Shown: positions 52,601 to 64,000 of the stretch, piece by piece | Position numbering within the stretch: position 1 is the first letter of the stretch | How the letters are laid out: each line of letters begins with the position of its first letter | Notes under the pieces: generated by a model | Databases searched by the model: none | Told to the model about the DNA's origin: nothing | The model's input: only the letters and a program-made list of their open reading frames with translations | DNA from: Nephromyces sp. MM_2019 | Taxonomy: Eukaryota; Apicomplexa; Aconoidasida; Nephromycida | Length of the DNA: 64,000 bases | Assembly: GCA_015657535.1 (NCBI GenBank) | Contig: JADHZB010002011.1 | Span: 1 to 64,000, forward strand | Direction: 5' to 3' | Position numbers and translations under genes: made by a program

Positions 52601-53575
52601 AAAGTTGCATATATGTGAGGAAAACATATCAATTGTGGCACAGTTTACTTTTTCGATGCTCTGCCCCGTATGACGATTTTCTTTCCCAACAGTGTCCGAT
52701 ATGCATCCTTCTACTGCAGTGAAGTTGAGACTTGTCTCAACGGTAAAGAAGCTCGTCTTTATTAACCGCTAAACCTGTGCTCTTCCGTTTCCTATTGGGG
52801 GTAGCTATGATTCCAAACCATGCGCTTCATTACGGCATACTTCTGTACCGAGACTAACCTGCGATGGATGTGTAATTCCTACTAGCTTATAGTCTTCATG
52901 TCCGGTGGTTTCATACGTTAAACAAGCCAGGCAGCTGTAACTTTACTTCCAAAATGCGCCAAATAATCACCACGGGACGTGAGAATGGGACAGCGTAGCT
53001 GGGGCAATGCTGCTGACTACTAACAACTGATCATTAAACAGGACGCGCATATATGTGGAATACAACCTGGTGAACAGGGGCAGCCAACTCCTAGCTTCAT
53101 TACTGTTGAGAAGTAAACTCTCACAAGATTAACTAGCTTTTCCCGTCTTCAAAAGACACTAAATAATTGCGCGTTTACCGTGCGTCCTTTTGCAATTTGC
53201 CAAACTCGCTTCTGCTTTATTTTCTGCTCACATCCGTGATGATTAAAGGTCTTTATCGGGGTTCCAGCTGACCCGCGCTTCTATATGTAGATATTCTGGC
53301 AAATTAGAATCAATCCCATTTGTGTCGCTCATTCTTGTGACTATGCTTGGCAGCACTATCCCCTAATGCAGCATGCGACTGAAGTTGTTGGGAAGAGGTA
53401 GAATTCAGTGCAGTATCTATCCTGGGTTCATACACAGGCTCTTGATGGTCTTCATATTAAATGGTAAATTGCAGGGTAGCTTATTTGGTGTCAATAGGCT
53501 TACATATATAGTATTTACCGACGTGTACGTGCACTAAGACGCCACTAAAGGGACATGTTTTACTTCTGGGCGCAG
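49660..53575. other. 3.9-kb stretch, no confident gene
   Basis: Upstream exons of the partly reconstructed gene at 53576-55322 may lie here, but I could not chain any. An 82-codon open frame at 51130-51378 (+) has plausible composition and ends shortly after; it lacks a clear start, donor and family motif. Confidence 0.4.
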
Positions 53576-55322
53576 TTGTCTGTGGGTTTACCTGACATTT
53601 TGGGCGAAGATTGTGAGGTAAAGAGTGGTATACAGAATATGCGAAAGGCGGCTGCAATATTCAGTAAATTCGACGAAGGTGATGGAAATGTGCATAATAC
53701 TATGCACCAGTTTCTCTCGGGCCTTAATTCTTTATGACATGATACTGTTTCTCAGCATGTGGTACTCAGTTCTTGCTGTTATCAGCTTCACAAGTAATAT
53801 TAAGAAGTGCAATTTCGCAGTAAAATTCATTTGTCAATTGAGATATTAGTACTATGATTCTTGCGCCTGAATAGATCGCATAGCTTTACTTGAAAGAATA
53901 TTGACCCGGTGGTTTTGTTTGTTTGCTTTATATTGGATTTGTACTCAATGTTAGACCCAATTGGCACGATAATGTAACTTGCAGTTGTATGAAGATAGAG
54001 TTACGCTTTGTGGTAGCCACTTGCTTATGTCAAGTGTGCAGTGTGTCTTCGATGAAGTTATTTGTACCAATTTTGTTGGATCACTGATTGAGGTTAATTC
54101 TTTCCTACCGAAAGAGTTGAGTGCTACATGATGAACCATGGAAAGTAACATGTTTCCTGGATACTTTCGTACTTTTTGAATGACGACTATGCTTCTGTAA
54201 CATATGGTTAACAGCCTTACAAGTCACTGGGTAAATCTTGTGCCTATATCTATCGAGGTGTGATAAAAGGGCCTCGTAGTACATGTCCTATAGTGCGATA
54301 GAAGATGTGCTGAAGTAGACTTGTGCAGGCGCGCGATGAAAAGCATCACTCTGCTTCTCTACCCTTTGGTTACTGATTTTTAGTACTCGATGGTGACTTT
54401 TGTGTTCCCTGGCAAAGATCTTCTTCCCTATGGGTGATTTTAATGTTGTGTCTACAATATATGCTTTTCTCTGCTTCTTGTTTTTAAGCCTCTTGTTTTT
54501 ATTCTCCGTAGCCATAGGGTTTTGTAAAGTTTTAGTATCTGTTAAGGAGCTATAATAAGTTACAACAGATGATAGGGTAAGAATTTCCTAACTTGTATTG
54601 TGCATTTGATGCCAACTGTGCATTTCCCTTAAAGCATCAATTTGAGGATGTGATGCTTATCTAGAATAAATCCTTTCAGCCGTGTCATAAAGGGGAGCTC
54701 TTAAGTTGGCCAAGGCACATAATTAATGCGTTCAATCATTGCACACACACAAGAGAGAGAAGCACACACAAATGCACACACACATGCCCACACACTCACA
54801 AACACACACACATAAGAAATTAAAAACTATGTTCTAACAATTTGCTTCCTTCACATTTTTTCTCAGGATGCTGAATTTTGCGACTTGATGGCAGAGACTG
54901 CTCAAGAATCAATGTATGCTTGATTTAGCGTCCTTTCTAGAAATTGCCGTCCCGTTGATACCATTGCTACCATTGCTTGAGTGTTGTTTTTGGCTTTTAT
55001 ATGGGCGATTGGAGTTGCTGATACCGTTTGGCAGGCCATGTAATTTAACATCAAAAACTCAGGCATTGTTCTAGAGTAAATGGGATAAGGAACATCTGCC
55101 GTGACCAGATAAATAGAACCTTTTTTTATAAATTTGTCTTGAAGGGTATTTTATTTGCACAGTTTATGAGGCATGAGGGCTTCAGGAATTTGTTGAAAAG
55201 CAAGATTTGCTAAGGATTGATTCTTCAGAATATGAATTTTTGACTTTTTTTAGAGGGTTTTCCTCGGAAGACATGCTGGTCCTTTTTCTCCTGAAGATCT
55301 GGTCAAGGAAGTATTTTCTTAG
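53576..55322 (+). CDS. unrecognised gene, 3' exons only (partial model)
   Basis: Four candidate exons join in phase. 53576-53693 follows CAG and reads LSVGLPDILGEDCE, then NMRKAAAIFSKFDEGDGN. 53985-54092 follows CTTGCAG and holds 36 open codons (LYEDRVTLCGSHLLMSS ... FVGSLIE). 54867-54913 follows a strong TTTTTTCTCAG acceptor (DAEFCDLMAETAQES). 55256-55322 ends ...FLGRHAGPFSPEDLVKEVFS and TAG. The last two are the most convincing by splice context and residue content. The first donor (GTGCAT) is weak and upstream exons were not found, so the start is missing. I do not recognise the protein. It is followed about 400 bp later, on the same strand, by the Tic22-like gene. A lysine-rich open frame on the opposite strand at 54288-54515 falls in the intron between the second and third exons. 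Confidence 0.4.
54741..54813. repeat. CA/GA simple repeat in an intron
   Basis: Interrupted CACACA runs with an AGAGAGAG block, ending about 50 bp before the acceptor of the candidate exon at 54867. Confidence 0.85.
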
Positions 55323-55735
55323 CTAATAGAATTTTGAAGCGAACCATGCTACTCTCTTCAACATCCATAATAACCATCACCAGAGTGGCGTCGAGTTTCC
55401 CTCTACCAGCAAATGTCGCTGTGTTATACTATCACAAATTAAGTGGTCTTTATCGGCTTGAATTTTTGAGAATCTAGTTTAATACGACTCTCAGGTAGAA
55501 AAGAGACTTTCCCTTTTTTCTAGAATTTAAAGCACTGCAAAATGATGCTTCAAGGTGGCTGTGGGGCTACTAGAAAACGCCGGTGGTATAGTACAGTTCG
55601 CTGCGCACGCTAAATCAAAGTTTTATATTTCCCTCTTGACTTTTAATGCCCACTCTCCAAAAAAAGGTAGACTAACCCCAAACATAAGCTTACAAATTAT
55701 AGTATCCGCGGGTATTCTTGATACCACACTCTAAA

Positions 55736-57601
55736 ATGATGTTACCGCTTTGTTCGCTACTCCTTATTTCCTTTGTATCCTCTTCTTTGTATACCGGAGA
55801 GTTTGGAAATATTCAAAAGTCCTCTACAGCGGAGCTATCGAATGGTTATTTTTTATATGCTCATGCTTCGAGGCCTCCAGAGCTTCATCTTTCCAGTACA
55901 GCTGACCTGAGAGGAGATAAAGGTGTTGCCTCGACCAACATCGTTCCAGGGACTCAGCCATGGAATCTTTTTGTAGGTCGCCTTGCCCATGGCAAACTAC
56001 AGAAATCCATGAACCCTACTTTCCACAATGACAAAGCATCATCGGAAATCTTCCTCAGACTAAAGAAACCATTGAAAAAGATGTCCTCAGATAACGTTTC
56101 TTCACTTTGTTCTTTTAAGGGATACTTAAATCTTCTTGAGCACGTACCTGTATACGTTATCATGAATGAGTTCGATGGCATGGTACAGTCTCGCCCCACT
56201 GAGATGTTCTCGAGGCATGAAAGTGCAAACTCAACTTCGGGCAGCATCTCGGATACGCAGTTGATTGAGGCTGAGAATGAGTTAAACAGCGAAGAATGTG
56301 ATGCTCCTCTGCCTCCTAACAAATCATGCCTTCCTGATGGTTCTGGATCCGATACTTGCAATGCCACTTCTACGGGCGACGGTGTTCGGGAAAAAGTATC
56401 CCGCTTCTTGAAATATGGTAATAGCAAACTGACGATATCGAAGAGCCCAAATATTTCAAAGTCTGATATGGCTGAAATAATCAAAGACTACAACTATGAG
56501 GACCCTGTAAAGATGATTTCGTGCTTTTTCTCGACGCTAAGTGATGCTGTTCTATTTTTGGAAGATATCTCTGTCAAAGACCCAGCGGGTGCACAGTTAG
56601 CTAAGCTTAGGATACAAGAAATTCCGTTATCAGAGTATTTAAAGATATTATATTACCAGTATGGTTCTAGCTTTATTTTAGATTCTAACAATCCTAGTCT
56701 AGAGGCAACAAAGGGCTACAGAATTCCTACCACAGACTGTATACTTGTTCCCAATCTTACGGAACTTCCAAAGACTATAAATGAATCAAAGTCCCAGCGA
56801 TTCTCAGGTACACCAATCTATATGTTTGAACCCTTTACTGGAAGTTCCAGGATGCTTCAACGCATGCGGCAAACTTCGACCAGCACCTTGCTGCTTGAAA
56901 AATATACGTCTGGCATTTTGAAATTAAATTCGCATGCGCGAAAACTGGAAAATAGCAAGGTAAATTTCGAAAAATTGCAGTCAGAGGAGAAAAGAAATGA
57001 TTCATCAGCTTATGCTCTAAAGATTATGCCTTCTAACTCTTGTGAAATTTTCCTTGGTACCTCTACAACTTCATCCAAGGCTGGAAGCAAGTGGCTAGCG
57101 AATTTTTTTCAATGGAGACAATGCAAAAGCATGAACAACCGTTTTAATATAAAACTGGAGGCTGCTGATGGACGTTATGCTATGCCTGTTTTCTTCTCAA
57201 GAGATCAAGCTTTGAACTTTTGGAAGCGTATCGCCGCTGCTCACCCGGGACTGGGTCTGCCTAAAAATGGGAAATTGGTGGTATGGAGCTTAGAGAAGCT
57301 TGTTTTTTGTGATGAACATCCAGGTGACATTATTGATTTTGGTACCAACGCTCAGAAAGCAAGTGGGAGCTCTAGAGATGGAAAGTTGTCCGCTTTTGAT
57401 TATACATTCATCGCTCCAGACCGTACAGATGGTTCTAGTTGCCCTTATGTAGTGACAGACTGGAGCTATCTAGTAGGAAGAAGTGGCATTTTAAAGCGTG
57501 TGCAATTAAGACTTTTAGAAGCAGTAAAGCAGCTACTGAAAAGGGATTGGCCTATAATTTTGGGACAAGATTATGATGCTGATGAATTAGTTCCTATGTA
57601 A
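55736..57601 (+). CDS. Tic22-like plastid protein-import factor, intronless, 621 aa
   Basis: Tic22 proteins help preproteins cross the plastid intermembrane space; the apicomplexan form works at the apicoplast. The ATG at 55736 opens MMLPLCSLLLISFVSSS, a clear signal peptide. An in-frame TAG lies about 14 codons upstream. Tic22-type landmarks: LNLLEHVPVYVIMNEFDG in the N-terminal half; a segment with FFSTLSDAVLFLEDI and LAKLRIQEIPLSEYLKILY (FxxxxDAxxFL pattern); and, in the C-terminal half, GRYAMPVFFSRDQALNFWKRI followed by KLVVWSLEKLVF, which repeats the PVFF...A..F pattern, as expected from the internal two-fold repeat of this fold. Residues 180-230 are polar and low in order. At 621 residues it is much longer than plant Tic22, and unlike its neighbours it has no intron. 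The assignment rests on pattern, not alignment. Confidence 0.7.
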   Translation: MMLPLCSLLLISFVSSSLYTGEFGNIQKSSTAELSNGYFLYAHASRPPELHLSSTADLRGDKGVASTNIVPGTQPWNLFVGRLAHGKLQKSMNPTFHNDKASSEIFLRLKKPLKKMSSDNVSSLCSFKGYLNLLEHVPVYVIMNEFDGMVQSRPTEMFSRHESANSTSGSISDTQLIEAENELNSEECDAPLPPNKSCLPDGSGSDTCNATSTGDGVREKVSRFLKYGNSKLTISKSPNISKSDMAEIIKDYNYEDPVKMISCFFSTLSDAVLFLEDISVKDPAGAQLAKLRIQEIPLSEYLKILYYQYGSSFILDSNNPSLEATKGYRIPTTDCILVPNLTELPKTINESKSQRFSGTPIYMFEPFTGSSRMLQRMRQTSTSTLLLEKYTSGILKLNSHARKLENSKVNFEKLQSEEKRNDSSAYALKIMPSNSCEIFLGTSTTSSKAGSKWLANFFQWRQCKSMNNRFNIKLEAADGRYAMPVFFSRDQALNFWKRIAAAHPGLGLPKNGKLVVWSLEKLVFCDEHPGDIIDFGTNAQKASGSSRDGKLSAFDYTFIAPDRTDGSSCPYVVTDWSYLVGRSGILKRVQLRLLEAVKQLLKRDWPIILGQDYDADELVPM

Positions 57602-60600
57602 GGAGTTAAATTTTGTATGTTACTGGGTATACACCAGAAAAAGTATCTACTTTGCTTTTTTTTAGCGCAACAAAGGGTTGAAGTAATCCACAGAGCGGCA
57701 CCATTTGTACCATTTGAAAAAAAGCAAATTCATTCCTATCGATAGCGAATTATGCACGAAGGCGTTGTAAAATCGCTATCTAGTTGATATAGGACCTGTG
57801 TGGAGCTGAGCGCCAACTTATTTATTCTTTTGGAAGTGTTGAAAGACTTTAAAGAAAACTGCAGGATATATTCGTGTGATGAATATATTAGTTTGGCTTT
57901 TAGGCTTGTCACTCAGCTAGAAGTTTTACGTGCAATTTTTTTTCTCTACTTTTTAATTTTCGTGAAAATTCATCGTATCACTATTATCAATAACGCGCTC
58001 CCTGTTGCTATCGCCCCTGTTCTTATAGCTTCTAGTCTTCCAATAGTTTTTCGGCTAGCTTTTCTCATAAGGATTGGCAGAACGAAAGTATATCATTTCA
58101 TAAGTTTTGAGCATGTGCTCAATTTTATGCCCCGTCAAATCGTATCTTCAGCTTGCTTATATATCTTGTATTTTAAATGAGAAGCTCTTTTCAAAAGAGC
58201 GCATCCTTCACCCTTCACACACTGATTATAGTATTAATTACCGATTTTACATGTCCGCATGTTGCTGCGAACTTTTTTTACTTCTTCTGGTGATATACCG
58301 CTTTTTTGTTCCTACAACTCCACCGCAAGCTCGAGTCTAAAATCAAGAAAAATTAGCCTCATAAGGAAGCCATTGTGTCTGCTCTGTACTTTGATTTACG
58401 TTTAAAAAAAGTTGGATCAAGTCATGCTGAGGGTTACTCAACAAAAAGTGTCACCATAACAAGATAGAAACACGAAAGCACGAATTGGGGAAAGCTTTAA
58501 TGGGTGACGACTTGTTAAGTATTGGGTGGGAAAAGTTGATAATATCTCCATTGTCAGAATCAAGTATCCTTATGAATCAAGTATCCTAAGCTCTTTTAGT
58601 GTGTCAGCGTTCTGCTGTTTGTTTACCTTATGCTGGCTGCTTTCAGTAGTAAATGGAGTAATAGGAGTATCTTTTTAAAGTAACACCTACTGTTTGGGAA
58701 ATATTTCAAAGTAAGCATGTAGATGAAGCTGGAAAGTTGGTTCGATGAGCTTATTTAGTGGGTGGCAAAAAGAGCAATAATAGGCAGAAAAGGAATACAC
58801 TCTTTAATTGTTGGTATTTCCATGTATTAATGAGGCTAGAGCTAGCGCCTTTAATATTATATACAACAACTGAGTGCTTGTGGAAAGATGCAGCAGGTGA
58901 CTTTCTGAAATATGAATAGATTAAGCTGCACTGCGGTCTTTGCTTTGATAAGCAGGAATTGAAATCAAGAGCGGCACCTCGCCAGACCATACTTTTGTAG
59001 TACACACTGCTTTTAGTAGCTTTATCAGCATATATCTTCATTTGTGCATTATGCGCTTCTTTAGAAGCAAAGCAAGTTGTATTAACGCCTTTGAAAAATA
59101 ATTGAATTGATCGAGGAGATGTAATACATCAAATATAGGTTGATATTAACAGTAGTGATCGTTATAGTACTTTTTTTGAAAACATAATGTATCACAGAGC
59201 GGATGTAGTTGGTCGCTCATCACAGTGCCGTCCAGATCGGGTTTCGCTGCAATATTTTCGTGTCTTTTTTTTAAGCTTTATAGCTGAATGATCAAGGGAG
59301 ATTATTAACCCAAAATAGGCGAAGTCATCGCTTATTCAGGGAAGATTTGGTAGGGATTAGAATACTATAAGAGTCACGCACCGCAAGGATTTGCATGCTG
59401 GAAGCCAAGGTATTAAAAAATCTTTATAAGTAAAGTAGGATTTACTCCATTTTACCCGGGGACTGCATTAAGATTCGTGTCTTATCTGAAGGATAAATAA
59501 TTTCCCTATTTCTTATCGGGTGACTAAAAGGAAAGCTGGTTACCAGCGGTAGCCGGTAAGCTTTGTTTCACACACAGTCACCTCTGATGAAGTGCACTAT
59601 TTCACCTGAGAAATTCGTAGGGCTTCAAGGGTACTATTAATCAAGAAATGAAGAACCAGAGTATGCAATGTACTCCTAGTCTTCCAAGGATTTGTATTGT
59701 GGCTTGGCTTGTAGCTAATAGCTACAAATTTATGCCTTTAGCAGGTTGAGAAAAGAATTCTGAATATAGCGGATTAATCGGATGTCTTGGTCACAAATCA
59801 AACTATCGAGATTACAGCTTCTGCTGCTTGGTGATTATATTTGTAGAAACAGTGGTGATAAGCCCACACGGGGATGACGAGCCCACACGGTGATGATAAG
59901 CCCACCTGGTGATGATATTACTAGTACGAAAGCGCAAACAGTGGGCCATTTCTCTAACAAAAATTCTGTTTTTTTACGCTCCAGTTTTAAGATGCGCAAG
60001 CTAGCGTCTTATTACTCTCACGCGCCACTCAATGCAGCATCCAGCCTATACAATTAGGGTCTTGCGACCACTCTGCTTCATGGTAGATCCTGAGCAAAAA
60101 ATGTTTCTTTTTCGTTAAAACATGGTACAGACACTCATTTAGTGCAGTTTTTGAAGAAAAATACCGCTGATTTTAATATATGTTTGCGGTTTAGCTATAA
60201 ATGGAGGTAATGATATGGAAATTTGAGATTTCTTGTATAAGAAACGATATGATCTGTTTTTTGACCTAAAATCAATTTTGATTATAAGCAACTTTAACTT
60301 TTTATGGTATATGGGCTCATAAACCAGTTCTGTGCCCTGTAGCACGCAAAATCCGCACTTTCTACGCTCTTAACGCGTAAGAGTCTGGGAAATCAAGGAT
60401 ATAATATCACTCTAGGTAGCGTTGGCGATGCTGTACGCAAAAAAATTTTCAAAAGCCTTCCGGTGACTCAATGCAGTGAAAATTGTCACCACATGCGTCT
60501 GCACTAAAAAAAGAGCGAACAGTGCAGCTATGGCAAAAAATTACCCCAAATAAAGTCGCAGAATCTTAGGATCATTTCTGGTATATGTTATATGTTAGCA

Positions 60601-62922
60601 TTGCTATGGGTGCCTAGAAATTTCCAGGAGCCGCACACACGCGCTCCATAAATGTTACCAGGCAGTTAATTAGTGTGTCTCCTGGGCACAAGCTAAAACA
60701 TTAAATTAGCCACTTGTGTGTGAAACCTGGATATGGGTCAGATTCACTTATGCTTTACAACATGTAAAGCTACTCACGATAAAAACAAGCTCCACATTCA
60801 TAAAACTTTGTTCATATACGTGAAAGCTAGCTTCCCAACATGCAAACACAATAGAAACTATTTCCACGCTTAGATTCTCTTTGAGTGTGAAACAAACTGG
60901 CCGTTCAATATGTTTTATCCGTCTTCATTTTAAGTACAGAGTGTAGGTACTTCTAGCAATGGCATCCTCACAGCTCAACTTACACTTAAGCTAATGCTAC
61001 CAACAAGGTCTGCAGAACTCAATCAAAAACTAAATGCTGAGAGTAGCTACTCCTTTTTCTAGCAACAACCTTGCTTCAAATCAATAAAAAGATACCTTAA
61101 TTACTCTACTCCAGTGTTTGCTTTTATGCCCCTCCTTGTGCATTTCCGCCATAGCATGTACTTCACTTGTGTAATGGGTCGAGTGAAAAGCCGAGGAGAA
61201 ACTAGCACCAAAAGAGGTCATAACCTCCCCCCTGCAGGTTCAGCTGCATGATGATTTGCAGTGAATGATAGATACCCTAAAAGTCCCTACCAAGCTGTTA
61301 TAACATAAAATAGTGCCTCGCAAGCCGGTGCTTCCGAGTTACAGCCTTGTTGAAGTGTGTGACGCGATTGCAGTTCTTGCTTTTTCACGTCATGGCAGGA
61401 AGCACAATTCTCGATCCATAGCTGCAAAAAATACACATTACAGCCATTTCTTCCTAGGCTGTTTTCACTTTAAAAATAACAGTTGTTGCTTATTATGGCA
61501 ATGATTTAGCGGGTGAAAAGTTGCTGTGGGCAGCTTGTTTTTGCCCCTACTTTCGTCTACTTTTTTCCCCTCTAATTATTGTATATCATGCCATTATGCA
61601 GGCTTTTATATGGAGTCTTACTAGCTTATTGCCCATTTTAACCCCTTGATTTTGTTCGCGCAACATGCTTCGCTTTGAATGTATAAGTTTGTCTCTTCAT
61701 CGTTTTGTTGAATGAAATTTTTAAAGTATTTACTGCCTGTGTAGTTCTGAAGAGCTGACTTCTCGGCGCTTGTAGTTCTTTTTCGCTGTGCCACCGTATT
61801 GGGAGAAATTTTGTAGTTTTTGTTACAATGCCGTGTCCCGTCGAAGATGGCTAGATTTTTTGCTTCATTAAGGGGTTATTGCCGTCACTATCCATGTAAC
61901 TCCGTCTTTTGAAGAAAAGATGTTAACGCAGTGCTAGCATGCTTTGGAATCATTTTTCTTCCCCCATAATTTAAGACATCAAGGTATTGTAAAGGTTTCT
62001 TTAGTTGAAGTAATAGCTCTAGACGATCATACAACACCCTCTAACTATCGTGCCGAACTTTAAAATTGTCTCTTTTGCGACAAGCTTAGTGCTGCCGATA
62101 TTTGATATATTCAAGCTTGTTACGAAATAATTTCATTCTTCAATCTTACTACTGGATGGGCGCTCTGACGGATTTTCTCTAACGCTACCGAAAATGGTAA
62201 ATATTTATTTGCTACTGTACGTACACACTGAGAAGTGAGTGTTTTTTGATGTTTTGCCGCACTCATTGCTTGAATTAACCTCATCATAATGGAAGTAGTT
62301 GCGTTTATCCGGGCGTTTGGGGGAAATAAAAAGCCTCGCTTTTCTTCAGAGCACAATAAACCCTCAAAAGAAGTGGTTCACGGTCTTTCGGGCGTGTTTT
62401 GTATTGTTTTGGCTTAATGCGCTCGCACTTGTGTGTACTTTGTGGTTAATAAGCCTATTTCAGCCATATTAATGTTGGCGATTTTTCTATGCTTTTGTTG
62501 TATGCGGTAGCGAGAATCAGCCAGGGGCCCATTTCTACTCCTTCGCTTCAGGGCTCCACCGCTTTTTGCTGTTTTTATACAATATACTGACAAGATTTGA
62601 TCAATAATTTTGGTCTGATGATGTTGAGCTCTCCTTCACTGATACAGCTGGGCATCTTTGTGTATCTCTTTTTGTGCTATGCATGCTTTGTAACTCTTGC
62701 TTCTTCTGTCTGCGCTTTCTTCTTTCCTCTCGCCTGGAATTCGTATTTTGGAGCTAAATTGGGTGTAATTTGGGTGTTTTTTGTTTTGAGGTGAAAACTA
62801 TAGGACATGACTCGCTTTGAGTTTGATATATATTGATTTTTGCAGTGTGCCCGCCTCTTTTGCATCTATTTACGGTTGTACTGCTAAGATCTCGAAATAT
62901 TTTGTAGGAGGGCTACAATAAG
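57602..62922. other. 5.3-kb intergenic region, no confident gene
   Basis: A 126-codon open frame at 57800-58180 (+) starts only with GTG, is hydrophobic and is probably downstream flank of the Tic22-like gene. A minus-strand open frame at 62120-62356 has protein-like composition but no supportable splice partners. A 19-bp tandem repeat sits at 59861-59917. A possible acceptor (TTTTGTAG at 62902-62909) shortly before 62923 suggests an upstream, perhaps untranslated, exon of the RRP1-like gene. Confidence 0.45.
59861..59917. repeat. 19-bp tandem repeat, 3 copies
   Basis: Copies at 59861, 59880 and 59899 follow AGCCCACACGGTGATGATA with a few changes per copy. Confidence 0.85.
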
Positions 62923-63890
62923 ATGAGGAAGGAAGAAGTTAAGGTTATCCGACGTCTGCTAGAGCATCCAGAGGTGAAGATTCGCCGTTCTGGTAAGCCT
63001 TTTGGGTTTTTTTTTAGTTTTATACCCCTTTTTCTCTCATTTTCGAATTTATTTTGCTTGTTTTGTACAACTTCGTTTTGTTTATGCTTACAGGATATAA
63101 AAAGGTTGTAGACTTCCTCACCAAACGCCCAGAAGCCACAGTGAAGGAGTATGTTATTCTATGGAAGGGCATTATCTATAGTAAGCTTTTTCGTGAAATC
63201 ATATTTAAGTCTTTTTTCTTTATAAAAATAGCAAAGAAATATAAATGTATAATTGTAAGTAATATGTGTATATAATGATCATAACTACTGTAATAAACAG
63301 TGTGTGAACAGCGTAATCAACGATTATAAAACCCTTGAACAAACCCAATTTCATAGATTTGCAACTCTTTTATTGTCCCGGTAATTTACATAATCAAGAA
63401 GTGATGGCCTGTAGAAAAAGCCTTCAGGTTGCTTTCTCGATACCACAGATATTTTTGGTGGGCTGAGATTCAGTTTGAGCATTCATCACGGAAAAAAACT
63501 GCCTTTTCTGCAGCATTTCATAGAAATTAAGTGTTTTTTTTCTTTTTTTTTTCCAGTGTTTTGGCCTATTTGTTGTATATTTAACTCCTAGACCATTACA
63601 TTGATGCATTATATGAAGTCTCGTCTTCAATGGGTCAACCAATCCAGAGATTGCTTTGCCTTGACTTTGGAATTTGTTTTTTCAATGCTTTTTCGCTTCT
63701 TTTTTAATGCGTGCGAGTTTTCTTCTCTCTTTTTAGCTATATGGCTCGCAGACAAACCCGTTCAGCAGCATGAGTTCTCTTTGAGGGCTTCTAAACTTTT
63801 GAGAAGTGCTCCAGATAGCAGGCTATTTGATTGGATCTCCACTTTTTACCTTGAACTACAGAAGCAATGGATTCTAATCGATCGAACACG
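62923..63890 (+). CDS. RRP1/NOP52-like rRNA-processing protein, 5' part (runs off the window)
   Basis: RRP1 (Nop52 in animals) acts in the nucleolus in 27S-type pre-rRNA processing for the large ribosomal subunit. Exons seen: 62923-62992, 63094-63180, 63737-63890, giving about 103 residues; the gene continues past the right edge. It opens with MRKEEVKVIRRLLEHPEVKIRRSG then YKKVVDFL, matching the family's N-terminal helix in which the protein is 'kept in register' with a repeat-like helical fold. ILWKGIIYTIWLADKPVQQHEF corresponds to the hallmark LWKGL(F/Y)...W..DKP segment. DWISTFYLELQKQWILIDRTR matches the following W.....EW..IDRLR segment. The codon GGA at exon 1/2 and ACT at exon 2/3 are split by introns. 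The ATG is the first Met in this frame after a possible acceptor; an upstream coding exon cannot be excluded. Confidence 0.85.
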
Positions 63891-64000
63891 GTGTGTGTAT
63901 GTGTGTGTGTGCATGTGCGTGTGTACATTTGTGTGCGTATGTACCTTTGCGTGCATATGTACCTTTGTGTGCGTATGTACCTTTGTGTGCGTGTGCACAT
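63891..64000. repeat. TG-rich minisatellite directly at a splice donor
   Basis: It begins exactly at the donor GTGTGT of RRP1-like exon 3. After a TG run it becomes an 18-bp repeat of the form GTGTGCGTATGTACCTTT (three to four copies) and continues to the window edge. Confidence 0.9.

Noticed and set aside
54288..54515. 75-codon lysine-rich open frame on the minus strand
   Set aside because: It begins with ATG and looks basic, but has no recognised family and lies opposite an intron of the plus-strand candidate gene.
57800..58180. 126-codon hydrophobic open frame after the Tic22-like gene
   Set aside because: It has only a GTG start, no family motif and no splice partners, and such a length can arise by chance in this composition.
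62120..62356. minus-strand open frame of 78 codons
   Set aside because: The composition is protein-like, but no splice sites, homologous motif or neighbouring exons could be supported.

Overview
The window is nuclear DNA of a eukaryote, most probably an apicomplexan or close relative that keeps a non-photosynthetic plastid (apicoplast). The reasons are: AT-rich DNA full of GT-AG introns; a plastid-type fatty acid synthase II condensing enzyme (FabF) with a signal-peptide leader; a secreted Tic22-like protein, a plastid import factor; and an SLC43/ApiAT-like transporter. The species cannot be fixed by eye. Long introns plus type II fatty acid synthesis would suit a coccidian or a nephromycid-like lineage such as Cardiosporidium, but that is inference. 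All exon models below were joined by hand from GT/AG signals and reading-frame phase; no transcript was available.

Layout. 1217-3228 (-): uridine phosphorylase, 3 exons. 3229-7020: divergent intergenic region with a CA-based minisatellite and a C-run tract. 7021-13371 (+): HDDC2-like HD-domain phosphohydrolase, 8 exons. 13372-19555: no confident gene, one imperfect duplication. 19556-30090 (+): FabF, about 13 exons. 30091-34129: no confident gene, one tRNA-like stretch. 34130-38607 (-): 12-TM major facilitator, 4 exons. 38608-45421: 6.8 kb without a confident gene, with a 23-bp tandem repeat. 45422-49659 (+): 20-exon gene for an 828-residue unrecognised protein with a possible GRAM/PH-like core. 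About 53576-55322 (+): 3' exons of another unrecognised gene. 55736-57601 (+): intronless Tic22-like protein. 57602-62922: no confident gene. 62923 to past the right edge (+): RRP1/NOP52-like rRNA-processing protein.

The genes do not form one pathway. FabF and the Tic22-like protein both point to the plastid. Uridine phosphorylase and the HD-domain hydrolase belong to nucleoside and nucleotide salvage. The transporter probably carries amino acids or related solutes. RRP1 is a nucleolar housekeeping gene. The most open-ended items are the 20-exon gene, the partly reconstructed gene just after it, and the large intronless Tic22-like gene.
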